A stretch of DNA of 12,008 nt from Oscillospiraceae bacterium. Lineage in GTDB: Bacteria; Bacillota; Clostridia; Oscillospirales; Ruminococcaceae. The position numbers were made by a program, and so were the translations under genes. The notes under the pieces are model-generated. The model was given only the letters and a program-made list of their open reading frames with translations, did not search any database and was not told the origin of the DNA. Shown in pieces: positions 1-7,080 of this stretch. Position 1 is the stretch's first letter. Every line of letters starts with the position of its first letter. Where the stretch lies: assembly GCA_004554485.1 (NCBI GenBank), contig SFLS01000031.1, positions 1-12,008 on the forward strand, given 5' to 3'.

Positions 1-27
1 TTATATTGTTATCGGGAACAACGGGCG

Positions 28-1227
28 CTACCGGCTGAACCGGTGTCCCGCATGGATTTTGATGATACCAAAGATTTCAAGCTGCGTCAAGACCGAAAGC
101 ACCTCCGGCACCGAAAGCCCGCTTTGGGCCACCAGCTCATCGGCGGTCTGCGGCTCGCTGCTCATCGCCCCCAGAAGAATGCGTTGATTCTGGTTCAGAT
201 GCTCCAGCATCAGGTCGGCGCCGCGGGCGGAGGCAGCGCCGGGCGTCGGGCTTTTCCGCGCGGCGCCGCCGGACTGCCGCGGCCGGCCAAACCGCTCTCC
301 GGTCTCCAGCGGCATCTGCTCCGGCAGCGCTGCGTCTGCCGGGCCGGCAGCGCGGTATTCCGCCAGGTCATATTCGGCAAGGATATCCCCGGCGTCCCGT
401 GCCATCACGGCGCCTTCCCGGATCAGCCAGTTGGGCGCCTGACTCATGGCGCTGTCCACATTGCCGGGGACCGCAAAGACATCCCGGCCCTCCGTCAGGG
501 CAAAGCCTGCCGTAATAAGGGAGCCGCTTTGCTGTTCCCCCTCCACCACCAGCGTGCCGTGCGACAGCCCGGCAATGATGCGGTTGCGGATGGGAAAGTG
601 ATAGGCGTTGGGTTCCGCTCCGGGCGGAAATTCACTGATGACCGCGCCGCCGTTCTCCAGTATTTTACGCTTTAACCCGCGGTTGGCCGCCGGGTAGGTC
701 ACATCGATCCCGCAGCCCTGCACCGCTATGGTCCGTCCGCCGGCCTGCACCGTCGCGTCGTGGCAGCAGGAATCGATCCCCTTGGCAAGACCGCTGACGG
801 TGATGACCCCGCGGGCGGCAAGATCGGCGGAGATCTGCCGGGCCGTTCTGCTGCCGTATTCGGTGCAGCGGCGGGTCCCCACGACGGCGATGGTCAGGAT
901 CTCATCGATGTTTTCCCAATTTCCGGCCACATACAGCACGGCGGGCGGGCTGTAAATATGACGCAGACGGTCGGGATAAAGGTCGTCCTCCGGCGTAAGG
1001 ATACGGACTTTATTCTTTTCACAAAAGGAGAGGATCGGGCTGACATCCGTTTTGGCGGCTTCGGTAATCCGGCGGCATTCTTCCTCCTTCATGCCATGCT
1101 GGCGCAGCAGCCGTTCTTCGGTGTGAAACAGCAGGGTGGGCGAGTGCCATTTTTCCAGCGCCTTGGCTGCGCGCACCGAACCAAAGCCGTATACCTGCTG
1201 GAAACGGATCCAATCTGCGACCGCCAC
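28..1227 (-). CDS. dprA: DNA-processing protein DprA (Smf family)
   Basis: DprA binds single-stranded DNA in the cytoplasm and loads RecA on it. It is needed for natural transformation where that exists, and is widely kept in bacteria not known to be competent. The 399-residue product has an N-terminal helical region (about 1-75). A Rossmann-like core follows with GTRRCTEYG (117-125), SGLAKGID (145-152), FPIRNRIIAGLS (211-222), GSLITAG (235-241) and VPGN (253-256), all family hallmarks. Next comes a Pro/Ala/Gly-rich, probably disordered linker (about 290-338) and a C-terminal winged-helix domain (about 341-399, with a TADELVAQSGLS segment). The start is GTG at 1227-1225, preceded by an AGGAGGGG ribosome-binding site about 6 nt away. 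The gene begins 22 bp after the methyltransferase stop, so the two are probably co-transcribed. The stop is TAG at 30-28; the remaining 27 bp to the window edge show nothing recognisable. Whether this organism is competent cannot be told from here. Confidence 0.95.
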   Translation of the reverse strand: MAVADWIRFQQVYGFGSVRAAKALEKWHSPTLLFHTEERLLRQHGMKEEECRRITEAAKTDVSPILSFCEKNKVRILTPEDDLYPDRLRHIYSPPAVLYVAGNWENIDEILTIAVVGTRRCTEYGSRTARQISADLAARGVITVSGLAKGIDSCCHDATVQAGGRTIAVQGCGIDVTYPAANRGLKRKILENGGAVISEFPPGAEPNAYHFPIRNRIIAGLSHGTLVVEGEQQSGSLITAGFALTEGRDVFAVPGNVDSAMSQAPNWLIREGAVMARDAGDILAEYDLAEYRAAGPADAALPEQMPLETGERFGRPRQSGGAARKSPTPGAASARGADLMLEHLNQNQRILLGAMSSEPQTADELVAQSGLSVPEVLSVLTQLEIFGIIKIHAGHRFSR

Positions 1228-1249
1228 GGCGCTCCCCTCCTTTTTTCCA

Positions 1250-2041
1250 TTATTCCGGCAGGTTGCCCCGGCCGGAAAGCTCCCACATACACAGCGCTGC
1301 CGCCACCGCCGCGTTCAGCGATTCGGCCGCCCCCTGCATCGGGATATAAACTTCCTCCCCGCAGGCCGCAATGACCGCCGGGCTGACCCCATTGCCCTCG
1401 TTGCCGATCACAATGCCGCAAAATGCGCTTTGCGGCAGCCGCTGCAGCGGCAGGGCCGTGGGGCTGAGGGTCGCGGCAAGACAGCGCATTCCGGCCCGAT
1501 TCCACCCTGTAATGCTTTCCGCCAACGAGGAAACACGCACCGTCCTTTGGCGGAACACGCTGCCCATCGTGCTGCGGATGACCTTGGGCGAATACAGGTC
1601 CGGACAATGATCGGACAGGATCACCGCATCGATGCCTAGCGCTTCCGCCGTGCGCAGAACGGTCCCTAGGTTGCCAGGGTCCTGCAAATCATCCAGCAGG
1701 ATGTACTTTCCCTCCTGCGGCGCAAAGGGCCGCGGCTGCGGGATCTCCCCGACCGCAAAGATCCCCTGGGGATGCTCGGTATCGGAAATGAAGCGGGCCA
1801 GCTCGTTGGGGATGGCAAAGCACTGCCGGGCATATCCCTGCAGCAGGGCGGACTCCGGGTAGCGCAGCCCGTCCTCGCTGAGCAGCAGCGTTTGCAGACA
1901 CACCCCGCTTTGGGCGGCGTCCAGGCAAAGCCGGGCGCCCTCCATGGTAAAGCAGCCGGCGTTTTCCCGCAGGCGGCGGCTGCCGGTCAGCTTCCGGTAT
2001 TGCTTGATCAGCGGATTGTCCCGCGAAGTGATACGATCCAC
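1250..2041 (-). CDS. SpoU/TrmH-family RNA 2'-O-ribose methyltransferase (YsgA/RlmP-like)
   Basis: This is an S-adenosylmethionine-dependent 2'-O-ribose methyltransferase of the SPOUT superfamily, most likely acting on 23S rRNA. At 263 residues it has the usual two-part layout: an L30e-like substrate-binding domain (about 1-100) and a knotted catalytic domain. The three SpoU motifs are intact: DPGNLGTVLRTAEALG (121-136, with the N and R typical of the active site), VIGNEGNGVS (211-220) and IPMQGAAESLNAAVAAAL (233-250). SPKVIRSTMGSVFR (151-164) is also conserved. The gene follows rplT; in Bacillus the YsgA paralogue lies in the same infC/rplT neighbourhood and has been reported as the G2553 methylase RlmP. 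That specific target is inference here; RlmB-type activity is the alternative. The start is GTG (2041-2039) behind a G-rich AAGGGGG site; no other start in frame looks better. It has its own promoter candidate and is the first gene of a unit with dprA. Confidence 0.88.
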   Translation of the reverse strand: MDRITSRDNPLIKQYRKLTGSRRLRENAGCFTMEGARLCLDAAQSGVCLQTLLLSEDGLRYPESALLQGYARQCFAIPNELARFISDTEHPQGIFAVGEIPQPRPFAPQEGKYILLDDLQDPGNLGTVLRTAEALGIDAVILSDHCPDLYSPKVIRSTMGSVFRQRTVRVSSLAESITGWNRAGMRCLAATLSPTALPLQRLPQSAFCGIVIGNEGNGVSPAVIAACGEEVYIPMQGAAESLNAAVAAALCMWELSGRGNLPE

Positions 2042-2091
2042 ACCGCCGCCCCCTTCCCTATTATAAGTAGATTTTTGTGAGTCTATTTCCA

Positions 2092-2120
2092 GTTATACTA
2101 TACATCCACCGGAAAAGCAA
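2092..2120 (-). promoter_or_regulatory. Candidate promoter of the methyltransferase-dprA unit
   Basis: On the minus strand a TTGCTT -35 (2120-2115) is separated by 17 bp from a TATAAC -10 (2097-2092). This would start transcription near 2085 and give a leader of about 45 nt. The -10 is close to consensus and the -35 is weak. Its position just after the rplT terminator supports it. A second TATAAT (2065-2060) has no -35 and lies too near the start codon. Confidence 0.5.
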
Positions 2121-2151
2121 GACGGATTTTCACCGTGACTTTCCCTTCGAC

Positions 2152-2190
2152 AAAAAGAACCACCCGACCTTGCTGCGCAAAATCGGGCGG
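2152..2190 (-). terminator. Rho-independent terminator after rplT
   Basis: The minus strand carries CCGCCCGA (2190-2183) and TCGGGTGG (2167-2160), an 8-bp stem with one G-U pair and a 15-nt loop. It is followed by TTCTTTTT (2159-2152). It begins 13 bp after the rplT stop and ends the infC-rpmI-rplT transcript, so the next gene needs its own promoter. Confidence 0.85.
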
Positions 2191-2203
2191 AAATTTACAG
2201 ATC

Positions 2204-2557
2204 TTACAGCGCCGCTTTGGCCTTTTCCACCAGGGCGGTAAAGGCGGGAGCATCATGGATGGCCAGCTCGGAAAGCATCTTACGGTTCAGGTTGATGCCG
2301 GCCTTCTTCAGACCGTTCATAAACTGAGAATAGTTGGTGCCGTTGAGCTTGCAGGCTGCGGAAATACGGGTGATCCACAGGCGGCGGAAATCACGCTTTT
2401 TCTGCTTGCGGCCGATATAGGCATAGTTGCCGGACTTCATGACGGCCTGTTTGGCCATCTTAAAGCGCTTGCTCTTCGCGCCGAAATAGCCTTTCGCCAT
2501 CTTCAGGGTCTTTTTTCTTCTTTTGCGGGTCATCATCGCTCTTTTTACACGAGCCAT
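2204..2557 (-). CDS. rplT: 50S ribosomal protein L20
   Basis: L20 binds 23S rRNA early and is essential for assembly of the large ribosomal subunit. In Firmicutes and Proteobacteria it also represses its own operon by binding leader RNA. The 117-residue product is full length for the family. It has the very basic N-terminal extension (MARVKRAMMTRKRRKK, then MAKGYFGAKSKRFKMAKQAV) and the globular part with KKRDFRRLWITRISAA (about 58-73) and GLKKAGINLNRKMLSELA. The start is ATG at 2557 with a GGAGG site 8 nt before it. It is the third gene of infC-rpmI-rplT and is followed at once by a terminator. The 51-bp gap after rpmI holds only the ribosome-binding site that I can see. Confidence 0.98.
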   Translation of the reverse strand: MARVKRAMMTRKRRKKTLKMAKGYFGAKSKRFKMAKQAVMKSGNYAYIGRKQKKRDFRRLWITRISAACKLNGTNYSQFMNGLKKAGINLNRKMLSELAIHDAPAFTALVEKAKAAL

Positions 2558-2608
2558 ATCAATTTACCTCCGTATCATATCAGATGAATGTTGTCATTGC
2601 GGGGCGCA

Positions 2609-2806
2609 TTACTGATTGGGCATCAGCAGCTTGAGAGCGCCAACGTTGGTCTTATCGGCATAGGCAGCCTTGCGCAGATTTCTTTTGCGCTTGGTGGACT
2701 TCTTGTTCAGAATATGAGACTTGTAGGCTTTGGCTCTTTTGACCTTACCGTTTTTGGTCAGCTTAAAGCGCTTTTTTGCACCGGTGTGGGTTTTCAGCTT
2801 AGGCAT
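2609..2806 (-). CDS. rpmI: 50S ribosomal protein L35
   Basis: L35 is a small basic protein of the large ribosomal subunit. The product has 65 residues, the usual family length. It starts MPKLKTHTGAKKRFKLTKNG and has the Lys/Arg-rich middle (HILNKKSTKRKRNLRKAAYA) typical of L35. The ATG at 2806 is preceded by a perfect AGGAGG (2820-2815) with 8-nt spacing. The gene lies 22 bp after infC and 51 bp before rplT, the standard order of this operon, and no promoter is seen between them, so it is expected to be co-transcribed and to share the attenuation control of the infC leader. Confidence 0.98.
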   Translation of the reverse strand: MPKLKTHTGAKKRFKLTKNGKVKRAKAYKSHILNKKSTKRKRNLRKAAYADKTNVGALKLLMPNQ

Positions 2807-2828
2807 TTTATTTTCCTCCTAAATGTAA

Positions 2829-3359
2829 TTACTGCTTATTGACGGGGGCAGGCTTTGCACTCATAAACATGATCATACTGCGTCCCTCCAGCTTGGCGGG
2901 CTTTTCCACATTGCCGACATCCGCACAGGCTTCGGCAAAGCGCTGCATAATACCGGTACCCATCTGGGCATGGGCCATCTCCCGTCCGCGGAAGCGGATA
3001 GAGACTTTGACACGATTGCCGGCCGCCAGAAACTTTTTGGTCTGGTTGACCTTGGTGTCAAAATCGTGGGTATCGATATTAAGGGAAAGGCGGGTTTCCT
3101 TGACCTCGATGGTCTTTTGGTTTTTCCGGGATTCCTTTTCGCGCTTGGCCTGCTCAAAGCGGTATTTGCCGTAATCCATAATGCGGCATACCGGAGGCTG
3201 CGCCTGCGGCGCGATCTTGACGAGGTCCAGGTTCTTTTCCAGCGCCAGACTGTACGCCTCCCGGGAACTCATGATCCCCAGCTGCTCCCCGTCGGCGCCG
3301 ATCACGCGGACTTCCTTGTCGCGGATCTCCTCATTGATCTGCAGTTCTTTGTTTGCGAT
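2829..3359 (-). CDS. infC: Translation initiation factor IF-3, with ATC start codon
   Basis: IF-3 binds the 30S subunit, keeps 50S away and checks the start codon-initiator tRNA pairing. The product is about 176 residues. The N-terminal domain starts near QINEEIRDKEVRVIGADGEQ and includes SREAYSLALEKNLDLVKIAP. A Lys-rich linker (KREKESRKNQKTIEVKE) leads to the C-terminal domain with DFDTKVNQTKKFLAAGNRVK, RFRGREMAHAQ and a C-terminal RSMIMFMSAKP. The first conventional start codon (GTG at 3305) would cut off the conserved INEEIR segment. Between the upstream in-frame stop and that segment there is no ATG, GTG or TTG. The ATC at 3359-3357, 9 nt after AGGAGG, is therefore the likely start. Rare start codons in infC are well known (AUU in E. 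coli and Bacillus) and allow IF-3 to limit its own synthesis. It is the first gene of the infC-rpmI-rplT operon. Confidence 0.95.
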   Translation of the reverse strand: MANKELQINEEIRDKEVRVIGADGEQLGIMSSREAYSLALEKNLDLVKIAPQAQPPVCRIMDYGKYRFEQAKREKESRKNQKTIEVKETRLSLNIDTHDFDTKVNQTKKFLAAGNRVKVSIRFRGREMAHAQMGTGIMQRFAEACADVGNVEKPAKLEGRSMIMFMSAKPAPVNKQ

Positions 3360-3374
3360 TGCAAAGCACCTCCT
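3357..3374 (-). promoter_or_regulatory. infC ribosome-binding site and ATC start codon
   Basis: The minus strand reads AGGAGG (3374-3369), nine bases, then ATC (3359-3357). The strong Shine-Dalgarno sequence at normal distance fixes this codon as the start. The next in-frame codons encode the conserved IF-3 N terminus, and an in-frame TGA lies only ten codons upstream of the ATC. Confidence 0.8.
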
Positions 3375-3543
3375 GACTTTACGGATATTGGATATTCAAG
3401 ACGTAAATAAAAGCGTGGATCACTACAAAATCATCCACGCCAATAAACAGAATTCTCCCCGCTTTTGCAGGGCTTTTGCTTTATTGACCGTGCCTGCAAC
3501 CAATGTGCGGCAGGTGAGAACGATTTTGTTCTGCTTTCTTTAC
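3360..3543 (-). ncRNA. infC operon leader RNA, probably the L20-type leader
   Basis: About 185 nt separate the predicted transcription start (near 3543) from infC, and this RNA is rich in pairing. TTGCAGG (3499-3493) can pair perfectly with CCTGCAA (3471-3465). GTTCTC (3521-3516) can pair with GAGAAT (3457-3452) outside it. AGAAC and GTTCT near the 5' end form a competing small hairpin. An intrinsic terminator follows. In Firmicutes the infC-rpmI-rplT leader is a known RNA element through which L20 causes premature termination. Position, size and terminator fit that element. I assign it by context; the L20-binding fold itself is not proven here. Confidence 0.65.
3404..3440 (-). terminator. 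Attenuator in the infC leader
   Basis: The minus strand carries GCGTGGAT (3440-3433), a 12-nt loop, ATCCACGC (3420-3413) and then TTTTATTTA (3412-3404). This is a perfect 8-bp stem and U-tract between the promoter and infC, so it can stop the operon transcript before the coding region. It is the expected output switch of an L20-type leader. Confidence 0.8.
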
Positions 3544-3549
3544 CAGTAT

Positions 3550-3578
3550 ATCATATCAGATCCCCCCTGAGATGTCAA
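3550..3578 (-). promoter_or_regulatory. Strong sigma-A type promoter of infC-rpmI-rplT
   Basis: The minus strand shows a perfect TTGACA -35 (3578-3573), a 17-bp spacer and a TATGAT -10 (3555-3550). Transcription is predicted to start near 3543. It is the best promoter in the window, as expected for a ribosomal protein operon. The -35 lies in the loop, and most of the spacer in one arm, of the inverted repeat at 3555-3591. Confidence 0.85.
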
Positions 3579-3591
3579 GGGGGGATCTGAT
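3555..3591. repeat. 13-bp perfect inverted repeat overlapping the infC promoter
   Basis: On the plus strand ATCAGATCCCCCC (3555-3567) and GGGGGGATCTGAT (3579-3591) are exact reverse complements around an 11-bp loop. The hairpin starts 21 bp after the addA stop. On the minus strand no U-tract follows it, so it is a poor terminator for addA. On the plus strand it is followed by GACTTTTT. It may be a 3'-end structure of the addBA mRNA, a terminator of antisense transcription or an operator at the infC promoter. The sequence alone does not decide. Confidence 0.8.
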
Positions 3592-3612
3592 GACTTTTTA
3601 GGGACTGTTTTT

Positions 3613-6600
3613 TTACAGCTTGACCGGCACGGCCTGCCCCAGACAGAACGAGTACAGCAGCACTTCCGAAACCGGCAGCCCTAACTGGCGTTCCACCATG
3701 GCGGCATACAGCCGCAGCTGCAGCGTATACCGTTCCAGCAGCTCCTGCGGGGCGGAGATCCGGTCAGTCTTGTAGTCCACGATGACCGCCCGTTCCCCCT
3801 CTATCAGAACGGCATCCACCGCGCCCATCAGCAGGGTCCTGCCGGGAATGACGAGGCTGCCGTCGATCCTTTGCAGCTCCTCGGGGGTAAATTCCTGCAA
3901 AAAGCGCATTTCACGGTAAACGCAATCGGCCGCCAGCAGCCGTTCCCCCAGCGGGGAATTCAACAGCGTACCGATGGCTTCGAGATCCACCAGGCTTCCC
4001 TCCTCGCGGTACAGGTACCCCTCGCCGACAAGGCGCTCGACCTCCGCCGCGGCATCCGCACGCAGCGCCGGAAGGTCGGCAAACTGCATCGTCCGATGTG
4101 CCGCGTTTCCCCGCTCGGTCGCCGTGGATTTCTGCCGGGAAAGGCACTTGGGCCGACGCTGCAGCAGATACGGCTCCCGGCTGCGGTGCTCCGCCAGCTC
4201 CGAGACCGAAATGCGGCGCGGGGTAACGGTATCGGCATCGTAGGGATAGCAGAATCCCAGCTTATTCCGCAGGCGGGCCAGCGCCTCCTCATCACAGGCG
4301 GGCGCGGCAGGCTGCGGCCCGCCCGGCTGTTCGGACGCCGGCTGCGGCGGCGCAGGCTGCTCGCAGCGCAGCTCCAGTTCCAGCCCTTGCTGCGTTACCA
4401 CGCCGCAAAGCCAATCCCAGTAGCTTCCCGCGTTTTCCGTAAAAAAGGGTTCGGCCTCCCGCGGCCTGTCGGCCAATTCCTGCAGGCGGTGCTGCACATG
4501 CGGGCCGGTGGCTGCCAGATACAGCTTTTCCCGGGCGCGGGTCAGCGCCACATACAGAATCCGCATCTCCTCCATGACCATCGTCTTCTGATTCTGCAGC
4601 TGCATGGCAGCCAGCGGCAGCGTCTTGTGCTGGAGCATGGTGTTATTATCCCGCAGCTTACAGGCAAAGCCCAGTTCCCGGTCCATGGCGATATCGCTGT
4701 TTTCCCCCTGACCGGCACGGCGGAAGCGATCATTGCAGCCCACCAGGAACACGATAGGGAATTCCAGGCCCTTGGCACGGTGTACCGTCGTTACGGTGAC
4801 GGCATCGCTGCCGGATACTGCGGCGCTTTCCAGCTCGCACTGCCGGCCGGACAGCCTCCGCAGATAATCGGCAAAGTCGCTGTCGGCGCGGCCGCCACGT
4901 TCGTAATCCGCCGCATGGGCCTGCAGCAGCCGCAAATTGGCCACCGCCCTTTCTCCCTCCGGCAGGACCCGGCATTTTTCCCAAAAATCCGTTTTTTCGC
5001 ACAGTTCCCCGATCAGCTCCGAAACGGGAAGCTCCTGCATCCTGCTGCGCAGAAAATTGTAATCCTCCAAAAAAGCCGCATACCCGGCAGCACCCCCCTG
5101 AACTTCCGTCAGCAGGTTCTGGTAAAGCCGTTCCCGGCGGCCGGCCAGCCGCAGCCGGGCCAAATCGTCGCCGGTAAAGCCGTACATCGGCGAGCAAAGC
5201 ACCTCGGCCAGTTCCAGATCCAGCATAGGATTGGAGAGCACCGCCAGATAGGAAACGACCGTTTTGACCTCTCTGGTTTCCAAAAGGCTTTCCTTTTGGG
5301 CACTCCGGACCGGGATCCCCTGTTCCCGCAGCGCATCTACATAGTACTCCGCCCGGTTTTTGGCCGAGCGCATCAGGATACAGATATCCCCCGGGCGCAC
5401 CGGGCGATGAGCACCCTCCTGCTCCACGGTACCGCCCTCCCGCAGCAGCGCGGCGATCTCCCGGGCGACCTGCGCCGCTTCGCTCCTGCGGCATTCGGCG
5501 GCCGACGTCCCCGCAGGCGGCGCCAGCGCCAGAACAGTAACGGGGCGCGGCACAGAGTAATCGAACGGCAGGGCGGAAACCAGCTCGTCCTCCGGCAGGT
5601 AGTCCATTCCGGCAGTCCGGCGGGTCATGATAGAGGCAAACAGCCTGTTGACAAAGCCGGTGATCTCCCGCCGGGTACGGAAATTGGCCGAAAGGGCGAT
5701 GCGGGCAGGGAAATGCTCCCCGTCGTACAACAGGTAGGTATCTTTTTTGCTTAAAAAGTTTTCCGGGCAGGCTTCCCGGAAGCCGTAGATGCTCTGCTTG
5801 ACATCCCCCACCATGAACCGGCGGGTCGAACCCTCCGACAAGGCGGAAAAGATCATCTCCTGCAGGGCGTTGGTATCCTGGTATTCATCCAGCAGGATCT
5901 CGGCGTAATGGCTGCCGATCCGCCGGGCCAGCGTCGTGGGGCGGCCGGTCTCCGGCTCTGTCAGCAGGGCCAGCGCATAATGCTCCAGATCGCTGAAATC
6001 CAGCCGGCCCCGCTCCAGTTTGGCCGCCGCATAGCGGCTGTCAAATTCCAGCACCAGTTCCCGCAGCGCATCCAACAGCGGCGCCAGCTGTTCCTGGTCG
6101 CGGCGGTAATCCGCCTCTTTCATCAAAAAGACCCTGGTTTTCAGCTGGGCCAGCTGCGCGGCTGCCTTGCGGCGGATGACCAGAATACGGTTTTTTTCCG
6201 TGGCGCAGGCGGGGTCGCTGATCCGCGGAAACGACGGAAAATCCGCCTGCCAGATCTGCTCGGCGCAGCGATCCCACGGCGCCGATTCCAGCTCCTCCCG
6301 GAGCCGTTCCAGCATGGCGCAGTCCTGCTGCAGCAACGGCAGCAGGCGGTCGCGCAGCGTATCGCATCCCTCTGCCGCCGGCAGGCAGCCCTTCAGCGCC
6401 GCCAGGGCGCAATCCAGTGTATCCGCCGCGTAGCGGCGCAGAATGCTGCCCCACGCCGTTTTATCCAGGGCGGTTTGACTGTCTGCCGCAATGTGCCGTG
6501 CCGCCCATCCGCGGTAACAGGGATGGTTACGCAAAAAGCGGTACAGCAACAGCAGCGAGGAGGCGACTTTTTTATCGTTGCGGCTGCCGGAAAGCAGCTC

Positions 6601-7080
6601 GATCAGCCGCATGAAAGAGGGGTCTGCGGCCTCATATTTTTCATCCAGCAGCTGCTCCAGCACCGAAGCCTGCAGCAGCGCCATTTCACCCTCCTGCCCC
6701 AGGGTAAGATCCCCGGGCAACCCCAGCAGGTAGAAGTTTTCCCGGATCAGCCGGTGGCAGAAGGCGTGGATGGTACAGATCTCCGCGCTGCCCAGCAACA
6801 GCGACTGGCGGCGCAGCGCCGCATTTTCCGGCTCCTCCTCCATCCTTTCCGAAAGGCGTCCGGCAATGCGCTGGCGCATTTCCTCCGCCGCCGCATTGGA
6901 AAAGGTGACAATGAGCAGCCGGTCAAGATCCACCGGCGCCGTCCGGTCGGAGATGAGGGTCAGCACCCGTTCGGTCAAAACGGCGGTTTTTCCGCTGCCG
7001 GCGGCCGCCGAAACCAGCAGGTCGCCGCCGCGGGCCGTGATTGCCTGCCGCTGCGGGCCGGTCCACTTGCGCTCGCTCAT
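3613..7080 (-). CDS. addA: ATP-dependent helicase-nuclease subunit A (AddA)
   Basis: AddA is the motor and one of two nucleases of the AddAB complex, which unwinds and resects double-strand breaks until a Chi-type signal and prepares 3' ends for RecA. The 1155-residue product is slightly shorter than Bacillus AddA. It carries the UvrD/Rep-type set: a Q-like motif (WTGPQRQAI, 6-14), Walker A (AAAGSGKT, 25-32), LLIVTFSNAAAEEMRQRI, the DEYQD Walker B (398-403), VGDVKQSIYGFREA, SANFRTRREI, TVHRAKGLEF and LYVALTRAREKLYL. The C-terminal RecB-type nuclease has GNAAH (His995), GAVDAV (Asp1089) and VDYKTD (Asp1102, Lys1104), all present, so it should be active. The ATG at 7080 overlaps the addB TGA as ATGA, which suggests translational coupling. 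No classical terminator follows; a strong hairpin without a U-tract lies 21 bp downstream. Confidence 0.97.
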   Translation of the reverse strand: MSERKWTGPQRQAITARGGDLLVSAAAGSGKTAVLTERVLTLISDRTAPVDLDRLLIVTFSNAAAEEMRQRIAGRLSERMEEEPENAALRRQSLLLGSAEICTIHAFCHRLIRENFYLLGLPGDLTLGQEGEMALLQASVLEQLLDEKYEAADPSFMRLIELLSGSRNDKKVASSLLLLYRFLRNHPCYRGWAARHIAADSQTALDKTAWGSILRRYAADTLDCALAALKGCLPAAEGCDTLRDRLLPLLQQDCAMLERLREELESAPWDRCAEQIWQADFPSFPRISDPACATEKNRILVIRRKAAAQLAQLKTRVFLMKEADYRRDQEQLAPLLDALRELVLEFDSRYAAAKLERGRLDFSDLEHYALALLTEPETGRPTTLARRIGSHYAEILLDEYQDTNALQEMIFSALSEGSTRRFMVGDVKQSIYGFREACPENFLSKKDTYLLYDGEHFPARIALSANFRTRREITGFVNRLFASIMTRRTAGMDYLPEDELVSALPFDYSVPRPVTVLALAPPAGTSAAECRRSEAAQVAREIAALLREGGTVEQEGAHRPVRPGDICILMRSAKNRAEYYVDALREQGIPVRSAQKESLLETREVKTVVSYLAVLSNPMLDLELAEVLCSPMYGFTGDDLARLRLAGRRERLYQNLLTEVQGGAAGYAAFLEDYNFLRSRMQELPVSELIGELCEKTDFWEKCRVLPEGERAVANLRLLQAHAADYERGGRADSDFADYLRRLSGRQCELESAAVSGSDAVTVTTVHRAKGLEFPIVFLVGCNDRFRRAGQGENSDIAMDRELGFACKLRDNNTMLQHKTLPLAAMQLQNQKTMVMEEMRILYVALTRAREKLYLAATGPHVQHRLQELADRPREAEPFFTENAGSYWDWLCGVVTQQGLELELRCEQPAPPQPASEQPGGPQPAAPACDEEALARLRNKLGFCYPYDADTVTPRRISVSELAEHRSREPYLLQRRPKCLSRQKSTATERGNAAHRTMQFADLPALRADAAAEVERLVGEGYLYREEGSLVDLEAIGTLLNSPLGERLLAADCVYREMRFLQEFTPEELQRIDGSLVIPGRTLLMGAVDAVLIEGERAVIVDYKTDRISAPQELLERYTLQLRLYAAMVERQLGLPVSEVLLYSFCLGQAVPVKL

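Noticed and set aside
1..27. Short TTGTT/AACAA pairing after dprA as a terminator
   Set aside because: It has only five A-T-rich pairs and no U-tract before the window edge.
3871..5754. Plus-strand open frame of 627 codons opposite addA
   Set aside because: It lies wholly antisense to an intact AddA with all helicase and nuclease motifs, its protein is Arg/Gln/Pro-rich without recognisable domains, and it has the look of a frame kept open by GC-rich third positions.
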